DNA of 64,000 bases from Dysgonomonas sp. 511 (GTDB lineage: Bacteria > Bacteroidota > Bacteroidia > Bacteroidales > Dysgonomonadaceae), in contig NZ_QVMQ01000002.1 of NCBI RefSeq assembly GCF_010501105.1, positions 1-64,000 of the forward strand. The letters are read 5' to 3'. Shown here piece after piece: positions 9,501 to 19,428 of this stretch. The stretch's first letter is position 1, and every line of letters starts with the position of its first letter. The notes under the pieces are model-generated. The model did no database searches. It was not told the origin of the DNA and saw only the letters and a list, made by a program, of their open reading frames with translations. The translations under genes and the position numbers were made by a program.

Positions 9501-9691
9501 TTGAAGTAACCGTTCTTGTCTGTCACTGCAATACGGGTTTCTTCCACCACATTTACTACAGCCCCTTCGACCGGCATGCCGTCCGTGTTTACAATCCGTC
9601 CGCTAAGGACTCTTGTATCATTCTGTGCCAAAGCCTGTTGACCGACTAATGTAAGCAACAGAGCCAAAAGGAAGGCACGTTGTGTTTTCAT
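6566..9691 (-). CDS. SusC/RagA-family TonB-dependent transporter, divergent TonB-box region
   Basis: Outer-membrane 22-strand transporter that imports oligosaccharides with TonB energy. I take MKTQRAFLLALLLTLVGQQALAQ as the signal peptide (ATG at 9691; an in-frame ATG at 9727 would add 12 residues without signal character). A carboxypeptidase-regulatory-like domain (about 30-110) precedes the plug with LYIRGLRTM, DNVERDLSFLD and YGMRGANGVVLVTTKRG, and the barrel ends SFSVGINIGF. Unlike the other SusC proteins here, the segment between the first domain and the plug lacks the VVVGYGxQKK sequence and reads YQNIQKKFVLGSAST instead. It is the second SusC of the arabinan operon and its SusD follows at once. 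Confidence 0.93.
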   Translation of the reverse strand: MKTQRAFLLALLLTLVGQQALAQNDTRVLSGRIVNTDGMPVEGAVVNVVEETRIAVTDKNGYFKLKKVKPSDDLIVTKKGYKSSSAVADFDTDFEVVIEKETDEYKQMMAMPYQNIQKKFVLGSASTTTGGELEKHPVTVLQNAFAGSVTGIQTYEARSEPGWSETDLYIRGLRTMNAGARKPLIIVDNVERDLSFLDAYPIETVTILKDAASTAIYGMRGANGVVLVTTKRGEAGRTRINFTQELGFQAISGIPTSQNAYNYALTMNQARYLDGMQPMFSDEDIEYYRQAANGTLDPSLRYKYISTNWHDEILRSTAPQHRTNLNISGGNNFARYFVSMSYLRQEGMYDSKWTEWNPGYSTQHVLNRFNLRSNIDIDVTKFLNVSLDLGGRIDNIRQPLASTWSIFTMAAESLPTNPVFTPNGSFYVPTENIDKNPAALIAMTGVDVNRRRNLYSNVTVTGDLDFVTKGLKAKFTAGFDAYNTFRYTQSQNFDAYWYDRNSGDASDPSSYRYDRMRTATALANPVSEPRDMNYNINLIGALTYDNVFAGKHAVSAQLMMRTYKNVLEGYQSSKRYLTYGGIANYIYDNRYAVQFTASYMGSDNYAPGERYAFFPGLSIGWIASEEDFVKNKDINLLKFRASLGRSGQAETGIRRYPYQFEYLQGGGYNFGTSQSYLQGVYESAAGSRNVKWELSDMLNLGVDFDFWNKKLYGQIDVFKEWRSNILISPAVPDIFGMAIPQNSYGKAETKGIEVTLGHHGNLGKFNYFVEGMLTYNTNRITEMQELAPAYDYQAKTGNRIGQAQIFMVSHLANDQSKIATSHQDAIDNPDKYPYQGSLKLGNAIYIDQNGDRVIDSYDMVPYGYGDPNGAPIPELIPSIKLGLEWKGFDARVLLTAFLNRTVACRENMDYGFGWGGTATHEVTNTWGYYTDDPNDPRNLEAKYPRLSTTFSANDRSYPRNQTSIWIRNGNFLSLRNVEVGYSLPEKLIAKLNMTKCRVYFSGYNLFTWSHFDNGFDPENPTNYIWAYPKTKSFSVGINIGF

Positions 9692-9754
9692 GAATATTTT
9701 ATATATGGAATTACACATAAGTATCATAAATATTAATGTTATTAAATCAGTCGG

Positions 9755-11554
9755 TTACCAGCCTGGATTGTTTTCCATACCGGTTTTCCATATTTCTTCT
9801 TCCGGTATAGGGTACAGGTACATCTTATCCTGGAATACACGTTCCTGAGCTATTTTCCGTTCGAAGTTGAATCCATTACCATTTTTAGTTATAGTCATAC
9901 CATAGATAGGACGGGCCAGAGCTTCTTTTGCCACATTCCACCGGCGAAGATCCCACGAACGATGGTCTTCAAAAGCCAGTTCGACAGTACGTTCTTTACG
10001 GATAAACTTTTTCAGGTTTTCCTTATTCTGCAAGTCGGCACGGGCGGACAGTTGCGTAGTCATACCTACTCTATCCCTAAGCATCTGAAGGGCTTCGAAC
10101 ACCTCTGGAGAAGGGCCATTCGCTTCGTTCATAGCTTCGGCATAGTTCAACAGTATTTCGGCATAACGGATAAAGATCCAGTTGCGGTACATAACACCCC
10201 CTGTTACTGGGTGAGTTTGCGTATCGTCCATATATTTGCGATTGTAATAACCAGTAGGTGTTGCATTTGCATTCCCCACAGGGTTGTCGGTTCCGCCTTC
10301 TGTTACATCTATTGCCCTGTTCCACCACGTAGCACCATTATACAATACTGTCTTGTAGAAACGGGGGTCTCGGTTTTCGTACGGATGGCCGTCGTCGTAG
10401 TTCGACGAAGCGTTTATCGGCGGCACTCCATTAGCATATACCGGCGCACCGGTTTCGTCATACTGGCTGAAAGGCGAAGATCCATCGGCCATATCATACA
10501 TGTCTATCAAGTTTTGCGAAGGGCATAATCCTCCCTGTCCTCCAAATCCTATAGGTGCTTCGGCCCTGAACCAGTCTCCCTTTGCATCGTTGCGCCAGAA
10601 TATTACTTCGGAATTTCCGTCAACTGCCCGGCGATTAGTGGCCAGCTGATAGGCTTTAGGCGCATCGGTATCGGTGAACAATACATAACGGCTTTTGCCT
10701 TTATGTCCGAAATAATTGATAAACAAATCGGCAGCGTCAGCAGCATCCTGCCATGTAGCCAATCCCAACGACTGATAACGGGGACTTGCCAGGTATAACT
10801 TTATACGGCTGGTCAAGGCTAGGTTGATTCCCTTAGTCATACGTCCTAAAAAGTCGGCCGTAATATGTGGTGCATCATCGTTGTTGTTTGGATTTTTGGG
10901 GTCATCGATCACATCATCCAGCAGATATTCATAAGAATTGTTCAATTCGTTAAGAATAAATTCGAAACAGGTTTTTACCGATTCCGGGCGTTTGATATCC
11001 AGATTATCTTTTTCGGGTTCGAGAGAACTTTCTATAATAGGCACAGCACCATAGCGCAGAGTCAGTTCCCAATAGAAATAGGCACGCAGCACACGCGCTT
11101 CGTTCTTTATCTGGTTTACTTTAGAGTTTCTGTCGGCCTGGGTTTCGCTTGGGTCGAGAGGAACATCGCCTATACGCTCAAGTAGGAGATTACACTTGCG
11201 TATAGCTCTGTAGTAATGCCCCCATGTATCGGTCAGCTCGGGCGCACCGGCTGACGCATAATAGTTGCCTATATTGAAGCTTGTACGCGTACCCCCTCTC
11301 GAATAGCTTGTTTCTGCAAGGTCTGTAGCAGAATCCATCCACGAGCTGTTGATCCGGCTAATGCCATTGCGGAGAAAGTTGTATATATCATAATAGAATG
11401 CTTCGGTATTTTTCCAGCTACCGAAGACTTCTTCTTCGGTCAACTCGTTGCTCGGTTGCTTGTCGAGGAAATCTCCAAATGCGTCTTCACAGGATGTGAA
11501 CAGACCTACGGAGATAATGGCGACAAAAACAGTATATAAAAAGTATTTTTTCAT
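9755..11554 (-). CDS. SusD/RagB-family glycan-binding lipoprotein
   Basis: 599-residue lipoprotein (lipobox LFTSC, Cys22, then EDAFGDFLDKQPSNELTEEEVF). Helical TPR segments include NEARVLRAYFYWELTLRYG, and the C-terminal FIRKERTVELAFEDHRSWDLRRW block is characteristic. It ends with MENNPGW. It forms the first SusCD pair of the arabinan operon with the SusC at 11567-14674 (12-bp gap) and is only distantly similar to the second SusD. The two pairs probably take up different arabinan fragments, for example linear and branched; this is inference. Confidence 0.94.
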   Translation of the reverse strand: MKKYFLYTVFVAIISVGLFTSCEDAFGDFLDKQPSNELTEEEVFGSWKNTEAFYYDIYNFLRNGISRINSSWMDSATDLAETSYSRGGTRTSFNIGNYYASAGAPELTDTWGHYYRAIRKCNLLLERIGDVPLDPSETQADRNSKVNQIKNEARVLRAYFYWELTLRYGAVPIIESSLEPEKDNLDIKRPESVKTCFEFILNELNNSYEYLLDDVIDDPKNPNNNDDAPHITADFLGRMTKGINLALTSRIKLYLASPRYQSLGLATWQDAADAADLFINYFGHKGKSRYVLFTDTDAPKAYQLATNRRAVDGNSEVIFWRNDAKGDWFRAEAPIGFGGQGGLCPSQNLIDMYDMADGSSPFSQYDETGAPVYANGVPPINASSNYDDGHPYENRDPRFYKTVLYNGATWWNRAIDVTEGGTDNPVGNANATPTGYYNRKYMDDTQTHPVTGGVMYRNWIFIRYAEILLNYAEAMNEANGPSPEVFEALQMLRDRVGMTTQLSARADLQNKENLKKFIRKERTVELAFEDHRSWDLRRWNVAKEALARPIYGMTITKNGNGFNFERKIAQERVFQDKMYLYPIPEEEIWKTGMENNPGW

Positions 11555-11566
11555 ATTGCTTCAGTA

Positions 11567-14500
11567 TTAAAATTTGATGTTAACTCCGAAATTAAATGTC
11601 TTCATTATCGGATAGCGGTTCGATCCGTTACTTTCCGGGTCGGTCAGCCCATCCAGTTTATCCCATGTAACCAGGTTATTGGCATTTACATAAAAACGCA
11701 TTTCGCTCATATACCACTTCTTGATAAGCTGTATCGGCAGGGAATAACTCAATTCGATATTCTTGATTCGGAGAAATTCACCGTTTTTGAGGAAGAACGA
11801 ACTGGTGCGCTGGTTGTGGTTGCCAAAGCTATCGTAATGCAGCAACGGGTATTTAGCATTTGCCAGGTTTTCGGCTTCCGACCTTGCCGGATTCCAGCGT
11901 TGGAAGTGATGTTCTTTTACTTTACCACCGTTTACAAAGGCAAATTGCGCTTCGGCATCGTAGTAACGTGAAACGTTGCTCACACCTTGAAACAATACGC
12001 TGAATGCAAATCCTTTATAATCGGCTCCAAGGGTAAGGCTATATGTATTTTCAGGTATATCGCTGTAGCCGATAAATGTTTCGTCGCGCTCGTCGATAAA
12101 TCCGTCGTCATTCATATCGCGGTATTTGAGGTCACCCACCTGTGTGTTTCCGAAAGATGACTGTGCAAGTTGCCCGCCATCTATATCAGCCTGAGTAATA
12201 AATCCATCGCAGATAAGCCCGAAGTATTGGTTGATAGCATGCCCCTCGCGCTTGCGGTAATCCGTCATAAACGGAGCTTCGTCTTTATAAAGGATCTCAT
12301 TTTTAGCCCTTGCAAAAGTTGCATTTACAAAATAATTGACCTTACCTATTTTATTGCGATGCTTTACTTCAAGTTCGAAACCGCCGTTCTTGGTTTTTCC
12401 TAAGTTGGCAGGAGCATAGTCGATTACGCCAATCCACGAAGGCTTGGTCAGATAACTGGTGAGAATATCGTTGCGCCTTTCCTGAAACCAATCGAAGTTT
12501 ACAGCCAACAAACCGTTGAGCATACTCGATTCGAATGCAAGGTTATATTTACGCGCACGCTCCCATGTCACCAGATAGTTTGGATAACGCCCTTCGTAAA
12601 TACCCATTTGCGAATTTGTATCGCCAAATGTATATGCAGGGTTGAGCTGTGTCCACGAAGGGATGTAGAGGAAACGCAAATCGTTGTTGTTGGCGTCTTT
12701 AAATGCATCGTTACCAACCTCACCATAAGAGGCACGTAGCTTGAGCGCATCGAGCCACGTGTTTGTCTTTTCCATAAATTTCTCGTTAGAAAGCATCCAG
12801 CCAAGTGAGAATGACGGGAAAAATCCGAAACGGCGGCCTTTGGCAAAGTTTTCCGACCCATTGTATCCGGCATTGAACTCTGCGAAATAACGGCGGTCGT
12901 AGTTGTAAGTAGCACGCCCAACGACTCCCTGATAACGTTTGGCGAGTTCTGCCTGGTACCTGTAATCGTTTTGGTTGTAAAGGAACAGTGCAGTAACATC
13001 GTGTTTGCCGAAAGTACGTGCATAGTTCAACGCAAACTCCATATACAATTTTTGGATAGTAGTCTGGATATTACCCACATAGGAAATTTCCTGATCTTCG
13101 TTGTAGCGTGTATAGCTATCCTCAAATTCGGGGCGCGAACGGTCTATCAATTCGTATGTAGCATATCCTGCGTTGAAGCGACGGTCGTAAGTGGTCTCGT
13201 AGTCGAAAGATACCATAGCCTTAGCCGAAAGCCCTTTGGTGATGGCATCCATCTTATAGTTGACGATAAAGTTGGTTTCGTTGATATTGTTTGTTGTCTG
13301 GTAGAATCCACCTTGTGCCAGATGTGCAACCACGTTGTATTGGTTCTGTGCATTTCCGCCATATAGCCCATTATCGTACTTTACAGGGAAAAGCCATCCC
13401 GGAGTGTGGTTCAACAAATAAAACACATCGTTATAGTCGTCTCTTTCTATAATATTCGGCCCTTTACGCTCTTCGAAACGAGTTCCGATATTAACCGATG
13501 CTGTCAGGTCTTTGGTAAGCAGGAAGTCCATATTGGCACGGAACGAGTAACGGTCGAAACTCAGGTTAGAACTCTTTTTATATCCATAGTTGTTGAAATT
13601 CTTGAACAACCCTTTCTGTCCGTAATATTCGACAGAGGCAAAGTAGTACATCCGCCTTGTACCTCCCTGAATGTTAACATTGTAGCGTTGCGACGGCGAA
13701 GAACTCTTCAATACCTGATCGTACCAGTCGACATTAGGATATAGTTGTTGTTCGAAAGGAGAGAGCTGTCCCAGACTCGATTTGCGATACATTTCTATAT
13801 CATGTGCCGAGAATTGCGACGCCAACCCATCGTTGGCCAAAGCCTCTTCGAGCAATGTAACTGAGTTGTAAGAATCGAGATAAGTATCCTTACAGGTAGG
13901 TGTCTGCAACTGCAAGTTTGCAGTAAGGCTGACTACAGGTTTCTGCTCACGCCCGCGCTTGGTGGTGACAAGGATAACCCCGTTTGCCCCGCGTACACCA
14001 TAGACTGCTGTTGCCGAAGCATCTTTCAATACAGAAATACTCTCGATATCGTCGGGCGCAATCTGAGAGAACGAACGCTCTACGCCATCTACCATTATCA
14101 ACGGCTGGTTGTCGCCGGCAAAAGAGGCACGTCCGCGGATAAATAGCTGCATATCGTCGGAACCGGGAGCACCAGAAGTCTGATTAGTAATCAAACCCGG
14201 TATTTTTCCGGCCATTGCTTGTGTAATATTAGGAGAAGCAGACTTCAACAATTCGTCGGAATTGATGGAAGATATAGCACCTATCACACTTTCTTTCTTT
14301 TGTTGCCCGTAGCCTACGACTACAACTTCGTTGAGCTGGAGTGCGGTTTCGCGCAATGTTACATTGATTGTCTTTTTGTTTTCTACGAGTATCTCCTGAG
14401 AAATAAATCCTACAGAAGAAAAAATAAGTGTAGCAGACGGCTCAGCATTGATAGAATATTTTCCGTCGATATCGGTCATGGTAGCCGTAATAGTCCCTTT

Positions 14501-14674
14501 TATCTGAACTGTGGCACTGATTACCGGCTCACCTGTCACATCTTTTACGACACCTGTCACAACCTGGGATTGAGCCCACGTTGCCAGACTCAGCAGACAA
14601 AACATGGATAGCATCAACACATGTTTCATTGTAGCTGCATTTTTTTGAAATTTGTATTTTTTCATATGTTTCAT
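11567..14674 (-). CDS. SusC/RagA-family TonB-dependent transporter
   Basis: Outer-membrane oligosaccharide transporter of about 1035 residues. The frame is open from an ATG at 14701, but that start would overlap the preceding gene. The ATG at 14674 leaves 10 bp and still contains the signal peptide (MKHVLMLSMFCLLSLATWAQ, which begins at 14629). A carboxypeptidase-regulatory-like domain is followed by LNEVVVVGYGQQKKESVIGA (TonB box region), plug motifs LFIRGRASF, MVDGVERSFSQI and YGVRGANGVILVTTKRG, and a barrel ending MKTFNFGVNIKF. It lies directly downstream of the LamG surface lipoprotein and upstream of its SusD. Confidence 0.93.
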   Translation of the reverse strand: MKHMKKYKFQKNAATMKHVLMLSMFCLLSLATWAQSQVVTGVVKDVTGEPVISATVQIKGTITATMTDIDGKYSINAEPSATLIFSSVGFISQEILVENKKTINVTLRETALQLNEVVVVGYGQQKKESVIGAISSINSDELLKSASPNITQAMAGKIPGLITNQTSGAPGSDDMQLFIRGRASFAGDNQPLIMVDGVERSFSQIAPDDIESISVLKDASATAVYGVRGANGVILVTTKRGREQKPVVSLTANLQLQTPTCKDTYLDSYNSVTLLEEALANDGLASQFSAHDIEMYRKSSLGQLSPFEQQLYPNVDWYDQVLKSSSPSQRYNVNIQGGTRRMYYFASVEYYGQKGLFKNFNNYGYKKSSNLSFDRYSFRANMDFLLTKDLTASVNIGTRFEERKGPNIIERDDYNDVFYLLNHTPGWLFPVKYDNGLYGGNAQNQYNVVAHLAQGGFYQTTNNINETNFIVNYKMDAITKGLSAKAMVSFDYETTYDRRFNAGYATYELIDRSRPEFEDSYTRYNEDQEISYVGNIQTTIQKLYMEFALNYARTFGKHDVTALFLYNQNDYRYQAELAKRYQGVVGRATYNYDRRYFAEFNAGYNGSENFAKGRRFGFFPSFSLGWMLSNEKFMEKTNTWLDALKLRASYGEVGNDAFKDANNNDLRFLYIPSWTQLNPAYTFGDTNSQMGIYEGRYPNYLVTWERARKYNLAFESSMLNGLLAVNFDWFQERRNDILTSYLTKPSWIGVIDYAPANLGKTKNGGFELEVKHRNKIGKVNYFVNATFARAKNEILYKDEAPFMTDYRKREGHAINQYFGLICDGFITQADIDGGQLAQSSFGNTQVGDLKYRDMNDDGFIDERDETFIGYSDIPENTYSLTLGADYKGFAFSVLFQGVSNVSRYYDAEAQFAFVNGGKVKEHHFQRWNPARSEAENLANAKYPLLHYDSFGNHNQRTSSFFLKNGEFLRIKNIELSYSLPIQLIKKWYMSEMRFYVNANNLVTWDKLDGLTDPESNGSNRYPIMKTFNFGVNIKF

Positions 14675-14684
14675 ATTAGATTCC

Positions 14685-16289
14685 TTATTTACTCGATTCA
14701 TAGAGTTCCTTAACCTGTGATTCGGACAATGTCTTATTATAAATCATCAGATCATCAACCAGAATATCCAAAGATCCCCACCATGAGCCATAGCCCAAAT
14801 AGAAATAATCGGCAGAATTTAACAGGTTGATTACATGGTTGAAATTAAAATCGGCAGAAGAAATTCCATCATTTGCACCCCATGCTGCATAACTGCTTTG
14901 AGTATATTTCTTTACACCGTTGACATATATGGCGAAGCCATCAATATCGGCTGTCACAGTCAGTTGTGCCCATTCATTCATAGGAATCGCATTCGTTGGG
15001 GTTTCAGGCCAGTTGCAATCAAAATATCCTCCTGTCCCATTGAATCCCAAATAAGCATTCGGAGTCATATATAGACGCCCGTCAATTCCATCAGAATTAT
15101 CAAGATCGAGGAACGACCAGATTCCATCCCATACATTTCCATCCATACGGTTTAGCCACAACGAAACGGTAGCTCCCAGAATATTCTGTCCTTTCAGCGG
15201 ATTAGGAAATTCGGCATAGCTCTCATTATTCACTGCACCAAAATAATGGCGGAGTACAGTACTTCCTTTATCACTATCAGCTTGGTATATAGGCTGGGCT
15301 CCTGTCCCTCGACTGGTCAATACCCCTTCGTGTTGAGGATTGATCAGGTTTTTGAGATTAGACTCAAAATTGTAATAGGCTACAAGTCCTGAGTAAGAAT
15401 CGTATAGGGCCGAAACTTCTGTTGCTGTCAACGAATTTTTATAGATCAACAAATCATCTATAAGCAGATCGGCAGACCCCCAGAATGAACCATATCCCAG
15501 ATAAAAGTGATCTGCAGATTTGATGACACTCACTACACTGTTATAGTCGAAAGTGGCGGCGGCACCTCCTGTATCTGAGTTCCATGCCCCGGTATCCGAT
15601 AGCTCACCTTCTGCCGATACCTTATACTTTAATTTTCCATTTACGTAAATGGAAAAGCCATCCATATCTATAGTCACAGTCACCATATTCCATTCCCCCA
15701 CAGCGATTGCATCAGTAACAAGGGCGTCAGACTTATTACAGTCGAACCAGCCTCCGGTTCCATTAAAGCCCAGGTAAGTATTAGGGGAAAAGAATAAACG
15801 TCCGTCAACACCGTCAGAATTGTCGTCATCGAGGAACGACCAGATTCCATCCCATACATTTCCATCGTTGCGATATACCCATAGGGAAACCGACGCTCCA
15901 TAGAGGTCCTCTGCATCTTTCAATGGATTGGGAAAATGAGTATAGCTAATAGATGCCACGCCTTCCCCGTCGTTCTGATACCCGAAATATTGATGCAAAA
16001 CGGTACTTCCTCTTTCCGTATTATTTTCGAACACCGGCTTAACGCCTTGAGATTGCGCCATTAACTGCCCTGCCTCGCCAGCATTCTGCTCATTTACCAG
16101 GTCATTTTCGAAGGTATATTTAGCTAGCAATTTTGCAGATGTGTCTTTAGGCGGCTCGGGCTTGGGCACCTTCTGATTACCCGACGGATCGTCCCATTTG
16201 TTCATATCCTGGCAGGATACGAACATCATGGCCATTAAAAAAACGGCACAACAACGAGATATAAATCTCTTTGTAATAGATATATTCAT
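14685..16289 (-). CDS. Tandem LamG-domain surface lipoprotein, probable arabinan-binding protein
   Basis: 534-residue lipoprotein (lipobox FVSC, Cys26, then QDMNKWDDPSG) built from two closely similar concanavalin/LamG-like domains, about residues 50-300 and 305-530. Both repeats share GATVSLW or GASVSLW, GNVWDGIWSFLD, DNSDG(V/I)DGRL, YLGFNGTGG(W/Y)FDCN, a GFxIYVNG core and DDLLIY or DDLMIY. Family knowledge: LamG domains bind carbohydrates without catalysis. The place just upstream of susC in the operon is where surface glycan-binding proteins are often encoded. The tandem duplication suggests two binding sites on a long chain. No catalytic motif was seen. The ligand (arabinan) is inferred from context. 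Confidence 0.85.
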   Translation of the reverse strand: MNISITKRFISRCCAVFLMAMMFVSCQDMNKWDDPSGNQKVPKPEPPKDTSAKLLAKYTFENDLVNEQNAGEAGQLMAQSQGVKPVFENNTERGSTVLHQYFGYQNDGEGVASISYTHFPNPLKDAEDLYGASVSLWVYRNDGNVWDGIWSFLDDDNSDGVDGRLFFSPNTYLGFNGTGGWFDCNKSDALVTDAIAVGEWNMVTVTIDMDGFSIYVNGKLKYKVSAEGELSDTGAWNSDTGGAAATFDYNSVVSVIKSADHFYLGYGSFWGSADLLIDDLLIYKNSLTATEVSALYDSYSGLVAYYNFESNLKNLINPQHEGVLTSRGTGAQPIYQADSDKGSTVLRHYFGAVNNESYAEFPNPLKGQNILGATVSLWLNRMDGNVWDGIWSFLDLDNSDGIDGRLYMTPNAYLGFNGTGGYFDCNWPETPTNAIPMNEWAQLTVTADIDGFAIYVNGVKKYTQSSYAAWGANDGISSADFNFNHVINLLNSADYFYLGYGSWWGSLDILVDDLMIYNKTLSESQVKELYESSK

Positions 16290-16326
16290 AGTTTTATCAA
16301 TTATGAGTTATAAATTCAGGTTAACT

Positions 16327-17814
16327 TCATTTTATTTTTTTACCCCAAACAGAATGTCCTTCGGTATTCAGTCCTGTGAACAGTATAGTTTGTGTTTGGT
16401 TTTCCCAGTCTTGTCCCATAAACAGACGTACAGTGTAGCTCGCAGTATCGGAAGTGGCTATTGTCAACAAATTCATGTCGTCAAATTTACACATTCGTTT
16501 TAATTCTCCCAAAATGGAAAGATCATTATTTATGGTAATTACAATTGATTTATTCTCTTCATCCTCCTTCAACTTGTTCTCGCCCCATAGTATCTGTCCT
16601 GCTTCGAGGTCTCTCGATGGAGCTTCACCTTTTATTACGAGAATTTCCCAATCGCCTGCCAGATCTTCTTTTGTAATCTGACGCTGAGGCACTGCTGCAT
16701 ACCGCTGAGGAGAAACTACAGGCCATCCGTCGGCAGTCCAATACATATCGCGTACATGGAGATCCATCATATGATTATCGGGACGAAGCCGCGCCTGATG
16801 AGCCATAAAGAACTGGCCATCTTTGTCCGTAAATACACAATTATGAGCCGTGCCCGCCCAGCCTGCATGGTTCTTGAACTGATAAGGGTATGTAAGTATC
16901 GGATAGTTGTCTTCTTCCTCGCGCATATCTTTGCCAAAGAAGTCGAAGAACGGCCCTTGAGGATTATCTGAACGTCCGACACGGACATTGTAGGTGGTCA
17001 TCAAAGGATCGTAGGATACAAAAAGGAAATATTGCTTCAAAGCCGGATTGTATATAATCTCAGGAGCTTCGATATTATTTTTCTTCCCGTTGAAACGGCG
17101 CGCCGTCAGATGCCCCTGATCCCCTTCATGCATGGCCAATCCCGTCTCGGGATTGAGTTGCACACAGTGCAATCCACCGAAATAAGATCCATAGTGCATC
17201 CATTGCTCTCCATTATCGAGATTGGTAACGATGCTGGGGTCGATGGCATTCATCTCATCGCCTGTTTTTGTTTTCACTACACATCCTTTCAGTTCCCACG
17301 GCCCTGCGGGAGAATCGGATTCGGCAAGACCAATGTACGATGTTTGCTTGGCAAAAGCAGAGACACTATAATACAGCCTGTATTTTCCTTTATATTCGCA
17401 GATATATGGAGCCCAGATATTACTAGCCCCTACTCCTCCGCTTTGTTCCAATACCCATTGCTTGGCTTCTACAGGAATTTCATCAAAAGCCCATCCGGCA
17501 AATTCCCAGTTTACCAGGTCCTTCGATTTACGAACCTGTATATAGCCGAAAGGAAGGTTGCCGTTTTTTATAGCAACGCTGTCTAACCTGAAGATGGCAT
17601 CGGTAGAATACATATAATATGTATCGCCGACGAGCAGGCACGAAGGGTCGTGTACATTATATGTTCCCCATTGCTTATAATCCTTCATATCGGACATAGC
17701 CGAATAGTCATCCTCCCACGGATTTTGGCTATGCACTGGCACAAAAGGTTTCTGCGAACAAGACATAAAAAGTGCTGTACACCCCAAAAGCAAGGTGTTT
17801 AAAATAGTTTTCAT
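16327..17814 (-). CDS. GH43 endo-arabinanase-like lipoprotein
   Basis: 495-residue lipoprotein (lipobox LFMSC, Cys19). GH43 propeller residues are visible: general base Asp56 in NVHDPS, Asp192 in NAIDPSIV and acid Glu249 in IEAPEIIYNP. SKDLVNWEF and WAPYICEYKGKYRLYYSVS are typical of arabinanases of subfamily 4 or 5. A C-terminal beta domain (about 380-495) ends HSVWGKKIK, like the paralogue at 3088-4719. Role: hydrolysis of alpha-1,5-arabinan, at the surface or in the periplasm. It lies 38 bp downstream of the GH51 gene and 37 bp upstream of the LamG gene in the same operon. Confidence 0.88.
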   Translation of the reverse strand: MKTILNTLLLGCTALFMSCSQKPFVPVHSQNPWEDDYSAMSDMKDYKQWGTYNVHDPSCLLVGDTYYMYSTDAIFRLDSVAIKNGNLPFGYIQVRKSKDLVNWEFAGWAFDEIPVEAKQWVLEQSGGVGASNIWAPYICEYKGKYRLYYSVSAFAKQTSYIGLAESDSPAGPWELKGCVVKTKTGDEMNAIDPSIVTNLDNGEQWMHYGSYFGGLHCVQLNPETGLAMHEGDQGHLTARRFNGKKNNIEAPEIIYNPALKQYFLFVSYDPLMTTYNVRVGRSDNPQGPFFDFFGKDMREEEDNYPILTYPYQFKNHAGWAGTAHNCVFTDKDGQFFMAHQARLRPDNHMMDLHVRDMYWTADGWPVVSPQRYAAVPQRQITKEDLAGDWEILVIKGEAPSRDLEAGQILWGENKLKEDEENKSIVITINNDLSILGELKRMCKFDDMNLLTIATSDTASYTVRLFMGQDWENQTQTILFTGLNTEGHSVWGKKIK

Positions 17815-17852
17815 AATACCGCAAGTAAGTGTTTTAATTCATTATATCAGAT

Positions 17853-19397
17853 TCAGTCCAGTTCGACAGTGACAAGTGATTTTGCCGGGATTTTAACTGT
17901 AAGCACTCCGTTTTTCAGGTTAGCATCTTTAAAGTCTCTCAACATTACCTGATCCGGTTTATCGAAAGTATTGTGAGCATCGGTGCGAGGTGCTGTAATT
18001 ATATTTCCTGAGACAAAACGGCCATTATTCAAATCCTTGATATTGCATGTAAGTTCCACCGATTGGTTCGGGTCGATATTTACAAACGAAACATGGATTT
18101 TCCCATTCGCATCTTTCGACGCAGAAACAGAAACAGACTTAATATCTTTTCCTAAACGGCTGTACGATGGACTGATAACATCTACCGGCAACATGGTTGC
18201 ATCGTGGTGAACTTTGTACATATCGAATACATGATAGGTAGGTGTCAGCAACATTTTGTCGCCCTCTGTAAGGAATAGTGCCTGCAATACGTTCACCAAC
18301 TGCGCAATGTTTGCAATTTGTACCCTGTCGCAATGTTTATGGAAGATATTAAGGATAGTCCCGGCAAGAAGGGCATCCCTCAGTGTATTCTGCTGGAAGA
18401 GGAATCCCGGATTGGTTCCCGGCTCTACGTTATACCACGCACCCCACTCGTCTACAATCATCCCTATCTTCTTCTCAGGATCGTACTTATCCATAATAGC
18501 AGCATGCTTGGTTACTATCTCGTCCATCCTCATACCATGTTCGAGCAGGGAGAAATATTCGTCTTCATTGAATCCGAGCGCATTGCCTTTATTTTCCCAA
18601 CTGTAAGTAAATGTATAGTTGTGAACCGATACGCCGCGCATCATATGGTGCGGGATATTCTTCATCATTATCTCCATCCAGTGATAATCGTCTACATTAG
18701 GCCCTCCTGCTATTTTATACAATTGGTTTTCGCCATAATTGCGGCAATATGTAGCATAGCGACGGTAGTTTTCGGCATAGCCTTCGGCGGTCATATTACC
18801 TCCGCAACCCCAGTTTTCGTTTCCTACACCCCAAAGGCTAACTTTCCACGGCTTTTCGCGTCCGTTTTTCTTTCTTAGGTTCGACATCGGGCTTTCGCCA
18901 TCGAATGTAATATATTCGACCCATTTCGACATCTCTTCCACACTGCCGCTCCCCATATTTCCGCAGATATATGGTTCGGTTTCCAGCGCTTCGCAAAGGT
19001 TAAGAAACTCGTGTGTGCCGAAACTGTTATCTTCTACTACGCCACCCCAGTGGGTATTAACCATTTTAGGACGATCTGCTCTCGGCCCGATACCATCCAT
19101 CCAATGATACTCGTCGGCAAAGCATCCTCCAGGCCAACGCAAGTTGGGAACTTTGATGTGCCTCAAGGCGTCTATTATATCTTTGCGCACACCGTTCACA
19201 TTGGGCATTTGCGAATTTTCGCCCACCCAAAGCCCGTTGTAGATGCAACGTCCGAGGTGTTCGGAAAAATGCCCGTAGATGTGTTTGTTGATTCGATATT
19301 TCCCTTTATCCGTATTTACAACAACTTCAGCCTTTTGCTGAGAAAATGCCGTTATACAGACGAACAAGGATAAATAAGCCAGTATAATTCTTCTCAT
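17853..19397 (-). CDS. GH51 alpha-L-arabinofuranosidase
   Basis: 514-residue enzyme of the standard GH51 length with a signal peptide ([20 protein letters not shown]), so it acts in the periplasm. Visible motifs are [29 protein letters not shown], acid/base Glu194 in GVGNENWG and nucleophile Glu317 in VDEWGAWY, followed by a beta-sandwich C-terminal domain. It removes alpha-L-arabinofuranosyl residues from arabino-oligosaccharides after import. The gene order GH43, GH51, GH43 next to a hybrid sensor is the order I recall for the arabinan locus of Bacteroides thetaiotaomicron (BT0366-BT0369), which supports the substrate call. Confidence 0.93.
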   Translation of the reverse strand: MRRIILAYLSLFVCITAFSQQKAEVVVNTDKGKYRINKHIYGHFSEHLGRCIYNGLWVGENSQMPNVNGVRKDIIDALRHIKVPNLRWPGGCFADEYHWMDGIGPRADRPKMVNTHWGGVVEDNSFGTHEFLNLCEALETEPYICGNMGSGSVEEMSKWVEYITFDGESPMSNLRKKNGREKPWKVSLWGVGNENWGCGGNMTAEGYAENYRRYATYCRNYGENQLYKIAGGPNVDDYHWMEIMMKNIPHHMMRGVSVHNYTFTYSWENKGNALGFNEDEYFSLLEHGMRMDEIVTKHAAIMDKYDPEKKIGMIVDEWGAWYNVEPGTNPGFLFQQNTLRDALLAGTILNIFHKHCDRVQIANIAQLVNVLQALFLTEGDKMLLTPTYHVFDMYKVHHDATMLPVDVISPSYSRLGKDIKSVSVSASKDANGKIHVSFVNIDPNQSVELTCNIKDLNNGRFVSGNIITAPRTDAHNTFDKPDQVMLRDFKDANLKNGVLTVKIPAKSLVTVELD

Positions 19398-19428
19398 GGT
19401 AAATAAATATTGTATAACAAATTTTGAA

